From: Cristatella mucedo
Taxonomy: Eukaryota > Bryozoa > Phylactolaemata > Cristatellidae
Direction: 5' to 3'
NCBI GenBank assembly: GCA_009760855.2
Contig: WPIO01000005.1
Location: 10,755,001-10,819,000 of the forward strand
DNA: 64,000 bases
Part shown: positions 27,901 to 40,300 of the stretch, in pieces
Position numbering within the stretch: the stretch's first letter is position 1
How the letters are laid out: every line of letters starts with the position of its first letter
Program-made: the position numbers and the translations under genes
The notes under the pieces: model-generated
The model's input: only the letters and a program-made list of their open reading frames with translations
Database searches by the model: none
Told to the model about the DNA's origin: nothing

Positions 27901-28252
27901 GTTTGATCCTGGGGTAAAATGTTCGCCTTTAACGACTTGAGATCGCGAGCTCGAGCCCTGTGGCGTATGTACTGCGCCCAGATAGAGATTTAGTTCTCGT
28001 AGGGCGTTTTATAGATGAACTATACTTTGGTCGAGAACGCGCTCGCGACAACACCACATAACAGGTCCACAGTGCATGTTTTTCTGCAATGTGGCAGTAC
28101 AAATCAAAGCATTTGCCCCGAGCAATACTTACTAACGAGGATCTTGTGGCTTCCAGTTGCAATGCTCGGCCACGAGTTCATCGAACACTCTCGTCGGTTA
28201 CTATAGGTTTCATCTTGATTCCCTAGATGTGTGGATTCTCCGGACCAGCACT

Positions 28253-28308
<56 letters not shown>

Positions 28309-31300
28309 GTGCCCAACACCAAGAACCACCAATTTCAAGACATGCAAAAGTTAGTATAAAATGCATGCATATGTTGGGTCCACTTCAAATAAAAGAACTG
28401 TAGTGCTAAGAAATGGTCACCGATGTTTCTAAGGCACCAAGGCACACATCTTGGATCTACCACCTACATTCCAATGTGCATGAAATGTGCCATGAAAGTT
28501 CTTAGTCTCTGTTACATGTAGAATGGATATGCATGCTATCACCGATGTAGCACATTTCTCATAGCCAACCACGACCGCTCCTAAGCTGCGAAGTCCAACC
28601 AGGTGTGCAGTTCCACCCTGTACGAATTACTCGCTGCCTGTATGACACTGCAGAAAGCGACCGCAAGTACTCCAGTCAATACCTGTACGCTCAGAGTCCT
28701 GTCGCTTTTCTTAACCAATTCCGATCGCGTGATTTCCTTCACTCGGTTTTGTTTCAGCCTATCTTTGACTTCCACACTCGATGGTCGGACTAAATGAAAA
28801 AACCAACTGAAAAAATCAATCATCACACACCAATTGAGAAATCAGGATGGTAAAACAATTCGGCAACCAAGAACAAGGAACATTCTTCTGCGCTAAAAGG
28901 GCTAACCAGGTCGATGAGGGTAGGGATTGTACTACCAGTAGAGACACTGACAGGATAACCATCGCAATATAAATCTATAAAAGTCATTCGACACTCTCGA
29001 GCTGTGGCTATGCCCTAATAATATTAACAGCATCAGTTTGCACGTACTGCACGGGTGAGCACGGTAACCAAACACTATTCGTACTGTAAGTTCCTGGTGA
29101 TTGGCTGAGTAGCAGCAGGAGAAGGCTGTACTGACGGTAACCGGACAATTCGTCGCAGGACGATTTGGCGTGGACAATTCGGCATGGACAATCCGGAACG
29201 ACAAATCCAAAAATTCGTCGTAGAAAATTTAAAACAGACATTTAAATCACACATTTGAATTTAGGGTTTAATTTGATAACAGTACAATATAAATAACTGA
29301 AGACCATGACTATGATTACTACGTCTGTCAAATTGTGTATTATTTCTTAGGCTAGATTTCATAATTTCAATAAGTTTTTATCTTAAAAACATGCTTTAAA
29401 TAGTGTATGACTTTTTATCACAGATGCACACAAAATTGTTTCGTTTTTAATTATTGAAATACGCCCATGAAAATTGTGCTGCTCCGAACAGTCCTGCACT
29501 TTGTTCGTGCTAAACTGTCCATGCCCACTAGTCCACAACGAATGGTCCAACCTTAATTGTCCTGCGACGAATTGTCCTAAAACCGTACGGATAGCTTACT
29601 GAATCTCAATAGTGATATTATCTATCTATATGTAATGCTAGTAGTTTTCAACTTTACTCTTGATACATGCCAAGTCATTTACCAGTATATTAGCTAAGGC
29701 GGCAGAATTAGAGCCACCAAACCATGGCTCTGAAAAACTAATGTGGAAATAGCATAAGTTTTTAGAGAAGCAATGCACAAATTGCCGAAGAATGATCTCT
29801 CGACAAGGTCGAATAATTTGCATCGTTTTAAACATGGTTGCTTCAAATTTTGATCGTTACCAAGTAACTACCCAGGCTTTCCCTCGAGTAGCTAGGGAAA
29901 TCTAACATATTCACTCCACTTTTATAAACACTGCGAGGCATAATGTTATCATAGAAAAAATTTCCTTAACTTGGTCTGAATAGAAGAAAATTCAAAATAT
30001 AATTAAATGCCCCCAGACAGGACTACCCCAGACATCTTTTGCAGCAATGTTCTAATTGTCCCAACGTATAATTCAGATAACATTAGTACTTAATGCCTCC
30101 ATTTTTCTGGGAAATCAGTCACTAATTTGTTACAAAGGTCATGTCACAGTTAACTATTTCAGTATGGCGACTCGGGAGGGAGTGAGTGAGTGAGTGAGTG
30201 AGTGAGTGAGTGAGTGAGTGAGTGAGTGAGTGAGTGAGTGAGTGAGGGAGGGAGGGAGGGAGGGAGGGAGGGAGGGAGGGAGGGAGGGAGGGGGAGGGAG
30301 GGAGGGAGGGAGGGAGGGAGGGAGGGAGGGAGGGAGGGAGGGATTCCCTCCTGCAATCCAAGATCAGCGAGGGTTGGGTTTGACGCGACAGATTACTCGA
30401 CAGATTACGTGCTAGCGCTATTAACTGATTGCATGGCTAGTCATGGTGGACAAGGGATTTGTCACCTGACTATAAATGGCTGAGCGAAAGCACGAGACAC
30501 ACTGGGTTATTAGCGCCTTGCCTCCTTAGCCCGACATTAAAGAAAAGGAAAAGGCAAGATCAGGTGGTCAAAATAAAGTAATAAATAAGGGCCAGCTAAT
30601 TCAACACTCTTATTCATATAGCAGCAGAAGAGCTTTAGTGGCAATCGCAACAGCTTTCACTGGGCAATACAAAATTGCCTGGTGCAGGACACAAACCAAC
30701 GACCCGGGTCGTGAAGAGAGAGCACCTTACCAGTAAGGTTAAGGTCGGAGATCCGAGCAGAAAAAGGACAAAGCCTTGCAAGAAGCACAATCTGAACGAG
30801 GGAGAGAGGCAGACTTCTGGACAATTGGAACTTTGCCACTCATCGCAATGATTAGCAGCAGGGGAAAATGTCTCAGAGGTGAGCACGTGCAGGAGCCACG
30901 ACTGAAATCTCATACCTTTCTTTGACCCAGAGAAAGTCCGATTGAGGAAGTCGAACACGCCGTGGCGTGGGCGCTTGCTGCTGGTTGCGCCTTCCTGATC
31001 TGGCGTGCCGTGTCTCTTCTGCAACTGCTTCAGCACGTCGAATGCATCGACGGTTCCCATTCGCTCCTTCAGCTGCATTATCTTGTCCAGCGACTTGCCT
31101 ACAGACGTACCAGTAAGTCCGAGACTGTCACAGTGCGCACCCACTCAGGCGAGCGCTGCCCAACTGGCAAGCTGCTGAACCGGCTGAAGTCAATGCAAGG
31201 CTTAGCGGAAAGGCAACTCGTCTCGATGCAGCCGAGATACGATAATGCTCCTCACTAACAGTCAGCTGCCTGCAGACACTCACCTAAAATAATGCACGAC

Positions 31301-34300
31301 ACCAGATAAGCTACGCTGCCTCCAAGGCATCGTTTGGCTAGGTGCAGCTTGATGACAGCGCCGTGGATAAAAAAAAGGAAGACTGGCAGATGCAGGGCTA
31401 CCCAGCTCTGGCAGCCCCAAGTCGAGCTAGTGAAGCGCTACCAGTGAGCGTTGCTGGTCGAGCTCTTAATGTGACGTGATAACACGACAGCTGCTAGACC
31501 GGCTACCGGCCTAGCATTTGAGCTGCAAAGAGCTGCAGGTTTCTGCCGTCGCGTTCAAACCAAACAGAATTTAGTAGTCAGTATTCGGCTTTAGCTAACC
31601 GGTCCACCGAAGTTACCCAAACCTTCGCTGCTGCAGCAGCGTGTAGCAGCTTTAACGGGTCAGGCAAGTGCAAGGGTCAGGCACGTTTGACGTCGAAGGC
31701 AGTGCAACAACGAATTCCTGTCTCCTGATTCAGCATCTCCTGATTCAGCACCGAAGGCTAGTCTAGAGTATGCGTAGTGAAATAAGCACTTTGCACTGTG
31801 AACAGTCATCAACTGATCTAACTTCAGGCACCCGCGGTCGTCGGCTACAGCCTAGGCAGCCCCCAATTTCTTCAAACTTCTACTTTGCGGTCTGCTTTGG
31901 TGATAACGGTATTTACATACTACGTAGCTCTTAGCAGTTTTTGATTTAACAATGATTCCAATAACACACACATACACAACACATTCACACACACACATAA
32001 ACTAACACACAGACTTTAGTTCTAAAGCAACGAGTAATACTGCTGTATCTCTAGGCAGTGACGGAGCCAGAGGGGGGCAGAGGGTTGGCGCCACCACAGC
32101 GGGCGGCGGCCTGGTCGGTCCGCCTCCATAATCTTACGCCCATCGACCGTCACCAACGATTCCACTCGATGAGCAACCACCGAGTTCGCATCGAATTTTG
32201 CTCTAAAATGTTTCATTAATTGCAGATTCAGCCCCACCTACATTAAAGTTTTGCAGGTCTTGCTCCCTACATACAGTTTTGCAGGTTTTGCCCCACCCTA
32301 TATGAAAATCCTGGCTCCGCCAATGTTTCTAGGGTGACGGGAAAGGACTGCTAAAAGCTCCACACTTGTCATTGGGGATCACTAGCTGCTGCCATGCGTC
32401 TTATGCTAATTTATACTCCGATATTATTCATTTGTATATCACTCTGAGCACTTAATATCTCTATCTAGGAACTTTATATATGAAGCAATGCTCGAGCCCA
32501 CGATCTCAGTCGTCAAAGGCGAGCACATTAGCTCTGGACCAAACCAGGTTGACAATACAATCTGCAATAGCATAATCCTGACCTTCCTGTGGCATAAGCT
32601 CATGTACTACAGCAGTATCCACCCAGATCTACATGTCAGATCACAAGAGCAACCAAAGGTTAGCTAGCATAACACTGGGTACTTATCCGTGGGTACTGGG
32701 TACTTATCCATCCACATAGACATGATCATAGGGGGCAATCCCATGAGTGCCACGACACAATGAAGAGCAGTTTTGAGAAGCACATGGATAGAAACATATG
32801 AGAAAAATAACCCTTCAGAGTAGATATTAAAAGGTTAGGTAGTGACAGATGCAAAATAGAGCTGACAATGTAATTCTTAACGCACGAAGCATATGTCACT
32901 GGTGTACACGGCTTCCACCAAGGATGACATCAGTAAAGTAGAGAATGAACCTTCCTTGCGATTTTAATTGCCATACGGCTAAGCTACGCTAGCAACTACT
33001 CCTGGGCTGGTTCAGCACATTCACCAACTGTGGCCAGCTCAACGACTTCGCTTGCAAGACAATGAATCTGAACAGATGCAGTTTGCTCACCTTTTGGCAA
33101 GCGCAGGATCGGTACCGGTTCGAGGCGACCTTGCATGTCACGCCCAAGTCCACGGCCACTGACGTAGCCCATTTTGCTCATCAGCTTAGATGCTATGCCC
33201 TGTAAATTCAATGCACCCTTTATGCAGAGAGGCACCAGTCGGACAGCCAATATAAGTCGATGCTGCAGTAGTTAATAAATAATCATAATAACAATAAGAC
33301 ATCTCCATTGTACACAAAGGGAAGTAAATCTCTTTTTAGACACTTAACATGCTGGAAGTAAAGCAAGTCAATTTGTTAGTGATAACATGCATACTGTCAG
33401 CATAAGCACAGAAAGGACAAGCGGACAGAGCTAATGCTGTGAAGAACAGGTGGGTTTTTAGCTGCATCTTCCATGCCGTCAAGTCGAGGGATGCCGTGAT
33501 GATGTAGTGAGTTTAGGTATTGTGAGCACACTAAACTGAATGCTAGGTGACCAAAAGATTTGAGGCTGGCTACAGGCACAGATAAACGATTGGAGTAAGC
33601 AGAGCGACTGGTGCGATGCTTGGTTCGGAAGTAGTTTGTATAGGTAGTAGACCAGTGCATGGGAATGAAAGGAACCGAAAAGTGAAAGATAAAACCTTAA
33701 GTCGATAAGCTGCTTGCCGAGGAGCCAGAGCAGGTCGGTGAGATGAGATGCAATGTGGCAGTTGTGACGTCCTTGACAGGCAAGCCAGGCGGCTGAGTTT
33801 TGCACCACACCGTAAGCATATTTTTGTAAGGCAGGAACACCTGCAAGTAATGGTTAATGACGTTCAGATGGAACGTCACTACAGCATGGACTAGCTTGGC
33901 TGGGTAACTTTATCTCAGCATTTCTAGATATTGGCCTAAGAAATCACGTTGTCACAGAAAAACGGCAAGCAGTTCTATAGGTCCATCAAAGTGCTTGGTT
34001 CATTGTGCAGTCATTACAAAACGTGGTGCTTTATTTTGGGCATGTGTAAAAGGACACTTCAGCATGTGCCCAGAAAAACAACCAAATGCTGAGGCACATC
34101 AAATAATTAAGAGGCCCCAAGCACAATTGCACAGTTATTTTCATGTGACAGTAAAATGCTTAAGTTGTAAGAGTTTACACATACAATAGCAACCAACATC
34201 TCCATCATCACATACACACGTACAGATACAGCAATAATCTGACCATCTAGTAAAGCAATAGCTGTGTGGACAAGCCAAGCTTACCCGAGTATGTGCCTCC

Positions 34301-37300
34301 CAACCTCCAGAATCATCTTGAGGCTGAGCTATAGGAGTTTCATTGCTGGTCCCTGGAGCATTCTCTGATGCTCTAGGATCATTGCAATCAATACCTGAGC
34401 TCCCAGCACTTTCTTCGAGTGATGCTACAACACGATGGAGAGGAATTACATTTCAGGTAGTAAGCACACTCGACAAAGAATCAAGCACTATATACATGTA
34501 ACTATGAGTTAAGTAAAACGATTACTCTTGCTTTTGAACAAAAAATAACAGTTGATCAAATGCAAAAAATGTACAAAAATTGTAGTAAGCACACTACAGA
34601 AACAGGTATCTGACTTCTAAAATGATATCAAAGTGTTTCTAAATATAAAAAGTCATATAACTTAATCGAGCACTCAAGGTCATAGACTAGTGAGGCATAC
34701 CGTATTCCCTTTCCCCGAACAGCATCAGGGTCCGACTGGCCATGATCGACCCATCATCTTGGATAAAGAGCAGACAGTCGGAGCTTGAGCTCAAGACCAA
34801 TGAAGGAAAACTGTTGCTCGACATACTTATTCCGATACAAGTCAAGCTACATATTTCAAGGGGTTAAATATCACAAAAACTATGCATCTAGTTAGGAGTA
34901 TAACACTATGCAATGAATACAGTTGGTGCTCTTTAATGAATACGACAAGAAAATGCAAAATATATGCAATAATATCTATTTGGATCATCAGATGACAACA
35001 ATCACACTAAATCGATAACAATTACTTTAGGTAAGCAGCATATCAATATATGATACGCAGAATCTAATGAGAGACTAAACATCCTTTCCAGTTGAGTGTG
35101 ATTGCTTGCATTATGGTAACTTGCCATGGAAAGCATTGTCGTCAGTTAAAGCTCAGCAGGTTGAATGTACAAAGCTGAATTAAATGGGCACGAGATTCCA
35201 CAAGCTGATCTAAGCGAAGGCAAAGCTTACACGATTGGGGACTCACTGCAATATTATGACAGCACAGCAACAACCAAAATACAGACATGGCAGTGGAGTT
35301 AATAGGAATCTGGATCGTGCAAGGTAAATGACAGCCAGTCAGAAAAGGGAAAAAGTGCCAGCTTGCAATACAAATTGATCTCCAATTCAAGAAGGCACGC
35401 CAACACTCATCCATATTGCCATTTAGGATGCCGAGTAAAGCTACGGCGACGGCTTGGGTCGAGTACGACCACTAGCTGTCCATCACAGCAGTCGCGAAGG
35501 TCGCAGCTCGGCACCCAATTGCAATTAAAACATATATATGCATCCAGGCAGTAGATTTATAAATAGCATGTGATAGAAATTTAAGCCAAGGCTGCAAGCC
35601 ATCTGTTATCTGTTGTATGATGAACATCCGGTTGTGTCGAGAGCTCAATCGACTGGACCGGTAAGCCACAGTTCGTAGCAGGATCGACTTTAGGGTGACA
35701 TTGTCTCAAGGCAGATGGGCTTCGGTCGTTTCCCTATTTTGCAATTACCACGGTCTCAGCTTGGAGAGCAGTCAACTGTCATCCGTGGCAAATGAATCAA
35801 TGTGTGGCAGCATGCTTTTGCCTGTTCCTGCAGCAGCACTGGAATGTGACTGAGCACCTGGCTCGGGCACAAGCTTTTGCAAAGCAATCTTGACGACCCG
35901 GATGTGGCAAGCTTGCTAGCACCAATTACAAAAAAGTTTGGGGGCTGAGCTTAAAGTACTGATGACGAATGAAAGTAGCTGAAAGCAAGTGCAGATGGCA
36001 AATAGGCGAGAATCTGATGGACAATAGTAATATGGTAGCAGAGGCCGTTGGATGACACGAAAGCTGAGATAAGTGGGCATTGACCAAAAGACTCACCGGG
36101 CTCATCCGGATGCTCATCCTGAAGAGGGATGATATGCTGGCTGGCAAGCACCCGCGTGTCCTCTTCTTTTTCGTAACCGTCAAACATCACTTGCCAGGCA
36201 TCCTCACCGCCATCGTCATTACGATGAACGTCCACGACGACACCTTTGTACCAGACTCCATCGTCGTACCGGGCAAGACATCTGTCTCCCACCGATAGGG
36301 GCCTGATTAAAAGTATGAGATGAAGGTGCTAAAAGCTTGCTTTGAGACTAGTGGTGTAACGAAGTCAAAACCGCACTCGAATATGACTGGGCTGACAAAA
36401 TGCACGACCGATGAGGTTCCACTTCTGAAAATGTCCTAGTTATAGTACGAGCAGAGCCTAGATACGACATTCAAGATTTGTTACTAGAAGATAAATGTGT
36501 GACAGTGGAAGAGCACTCCCCTGTCCACACATAATTTCCTTGAAGATTTTCTGCCATTTAGTACTTTCCAATTGCAAAGCTATCAGTGTTCTGAGGAGTT
36601 TGTTGAATGCTGACGTGAACAACTTTGGCTAGATAGAAAATAAATGTATATAATCCATTAGCTTCCACACCAGACATTTCGACCGATAGTAATTTTAGAG
36701 TTCTCGACCGACGAACGTGCCTAAGCAGTTGCAGAAGAGGGAGTTGAAGTTGCTGTTCCAGATTGGCGAACCATAGCTCCTTGAGCTCCGAATGCCAAAT
36801 CCCACTACTATTTGCACCTTTCACAAGTGCTATCCATTAAGAGATGGAGGCATTACTCGACGGAAAGATGCCTCGATGGAAGAATGTCCCAAGGGACCAC
36901 TTGCGCTGCTTGGTCGCCTGAGGATGCCGACAAGATCATCAAACGAACCCGCCGGCAGGGGTTCACAATCATCTGCTGACACCGGTAGTGCTAGCCGACT
37001 TCTTCAGCATGCATCCCATCGCCAGGGTATAGACACAAGGCATCTGCACCGAGACAGGGCACCCCCAGAGTCTACGGGTAGTTCGCCAGGCCAGGTTTGC
37101 CTCCATTGTGACACGACAACCCAGTGTGACCCACAAACAGGCTCAAGGTGTCACTAGCTGCTCGTGCACAACATTGGTTACAATCAACGGCTCAATTACG
37201 GTACTTGTAACTATTTTTTGTTTTTCCCGAAAGCTTTGACCGTCCTCCAGGCAAACCGATTCGACACAAACCCCTTGCCCAGTTGACCTTAACCACTCAA

Positions 37301-40300
37301 GAGACCTTGCTAAACCACTCATCCAGTAATAACAATGGGTGGTCTGTATGAAGAACAGGGCTGTGATCAATGAAAGCTAACGGTCTGGTCCTTACTTGGA
37401 ATTCATTGTTCACCAGGGACCATTAAAAGCCCCAAAGCCCAAGCATAAATATCATTCACCGGGTTACCCATCCTTTTTCGGAATAGGGGTGGCATAAGCC
37501 CATGCGTTCAACCAAGTGGTGGGGCCCAGCACCAAAGGGCATCGAAGGCCTGTTATTACTCGACCGTGCATGGGTAAAGGTCTACCTTGCAAGTTCAGCC
37601 CGACACCAAAGATTAGTAAACAATTTAGGATGTTTATTGTTCTAGTTTGCATTACGTATGATGGCATCTATTGCCTTTTCGACTTCATTTCAATTAATGC
37701 ATATCACCCTTGGCAAATGCTTTTGTAGTCATTTGTCTTGTGGCAATATAAAAATTTCACCTCTAAGGTGGCAATAAGATAGCAATACTACTAAGAATGT
37801 GGAATCTTGTTTCTTTACAACTGCCAAGCTAAGAAGGGCATGCCTGGCTCGATCAGAAATGGCTATATTTTGGCGTTTTTTCTTCCAACTAAACAGTATG
37901 CCGCTGAAACATCAGCTGGATTTGTAAAGTGCCACTTCACTCACAATAGGCTATCTAAGGGCCAGAAAGAAAGGACGTGCCGTGTTGTTCCGCGGTTTGA
38001 ACCAACGAGACCTGAGGCGCCGCCACTCAATTCATTTCAACAGAAGATTTCAGGAATTATATTGGGAGCGATTGCCTACGCTAGATTAATTATTGCAAGG
38101 CATACATGAGGACAGGACGTATCGTGTAAACAGACCTGAAGTTGTGAGGGGGAATATGCACTTTAATATCTGCCAAGTAACTTGTGAGACCAAGTTGCGC
38201 AAACAAGTCAGTATGTGCACAAGCACATGTGAGCTCGAGGGTGGTATCTGGGAGCGTCTGTGCAAGAGTGCTCGTACAGGCGCATTTGCATACGAGTGTC
38301 TGTGTACACACATGCATGCACACAGCACGCCTATGAGCCCAACCGTCCTACTGAGTGAGCTAAGCAGCCTTGAGGCCTCAGGGACTTTGCTGTCTTGACC
38401 ATCCACCACAGCTAGGGCCCGATAAAGCCATCAGCAGTGCTTACCTAATGAGTTTGCACAGAAGCAAGCAAAGCTCTTGAAGGATGCAATTGGCAATATA
38501 TGCAGTCCAGATCCAACATTTGAGAAGAGCATGGTGACACAAGATTGAAAGAGATAAACTTGCTCAAAGGCTAGAATTGAATGACGACAGTGCAGCAAAC
38601 CAAGGAGTGATGCTTGGGCGCGTCATCTATTCAGTTACTTGCCCATTGGCAGCGAGCTCGGTGAACTCTCGTAGACTGCTGATTTTTGTAATTTCACCAT
38701 GCGACAACCTGGAAAATGAGGTGCAACAATTATTGTCGAAGTACCAATGATGCCAAGCACAAGTGTACCTTCAAAATTCAAACCACGACAACATAGCCAG
38801 GAGTAACTGATAGCAACAAATTATATATAAGGTCTTAAGAATCAATGCATTGACCATCAATGCACGAAGCTGTAGATTTGTTTCATATTGCTGCAGTTTC
38901 ACTTTAGTTCACATTTGCAGCAATTTCTGTGACATGCAATATTTAAGCACTGAAAACATGAGATGGAGGACTACGTGGGAACTAATCGTCTCCCTTGTAC
39001 TCCAAGGGCGGCACATTACCACTTATTAGATACCCCATCAAGATATGCACAGAATGAACTTTAAATATGACAGGAGTATGGAGAAATCTCGATCTAAAAG
39101 CCTACAACACATTTAATGCTGGACAGGAGTTTACTGATTATGAATCTGTACTTTATATTCACCACGGTTAAATAAGATTGCGTTCTTGAGCTATTTTGGG
39201 AAGCGAAAGTGGAGTTACTTCACCAAATAGTTCCATTCAAGCTGTGATTTGCAGCATTCATACCGACCTTGCAAACGAATCCACCTAGCCTCCTGGTGTA
39301 CTCAAAAGTGTAAAAGACCCCGGTCCATTCAAAGGTACTTCAGAAGCTGATCGTCTGGTCAGCATATCAGCTGGTTTGGCTGCCATATTTATTTTAAAGG
39401 AGTAATTTGACAAAGTTGCCATGTTCCGAGCACGGAGCAATTAGCCATACTTGACGATGCCTTCTGAGTCACAATAACAGAGGCAGCTTAAGTTCTGATG
39501 CCTATCAATGTGTCGTATTAAGAAAAAACCGAGAAACCAGCTATGCAGCATCAGGTAAAGCCAAGTCTGTTTGACTTGCGGTGCTTAGATAACCATTGTT
39601 TGCACAATTCCAAAAGCCACTTACAGTGTCGTTTCATGACAGATCCAGACAATCTCAGCACATACTAAGTTAAGTTAAAAGGACAGTCCTGCTTACTCGA
39701 TAAAGTTATGTGCTCTACTTTCAGATATATCAGAGAAAATTCTTAAAGATGACAAGAAAATCTTCGACAGGTTAAATATTGCTTTAGGTTTCTCGGGAGT
39801 AGAGTGACAACAATGCTGGTGAACATCTAGAGGAATGTGCATAATTTAGGGTATTGCGAAGCAACAGTGAACTAGACCGGTGGATGGCCGTGGCGACTCA
39901 TAGAAAAGTAAACCGCTCAAGACATTCCAAGTCCCAGTATCGTGAACCCTCTGAACTGGCTGGACGTAAGGAAAAAAGAGCAGTCTAAGCAAGTACGGCA
40001 GGCTCCATCGAGAGGAAACATCTGCAACTACACTATGTTAAAAGTCTATATTCTGCTGGACAGTAGGAGCTATTTTGCAAGGGTTCATATGTCAAAAGTA
40101 CAGACAACGGTCATTACTCCCTACAAACTTGGCTCTTGTCAGCATAAAAAGATGATACATTTGAAATTTTCACATTTCCAATGAAAACAAGATATATTTT
40201 CGGTGCTGAATCTCTTGGGTCACATTTAGCTAGACAGAAAAACAAACCATAATTAACATGCATTTATAGTGAATTTATACAAAAAAGAGCATGGAATATT

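Noticed and set aside
30122..30483. Open frames of repeated SLPP/SLTH or EGGR units
   Set aside because: They are translations of the GAGT/GGGA tetranucleotide tract.
36792..37157. 121-codon + frame with a Cys/His-containing end
   Set aside because: No zinc-knuckle spacing or retroelement motif could be confirmed; it lies in a ZGPAT intron on the opposite strand.
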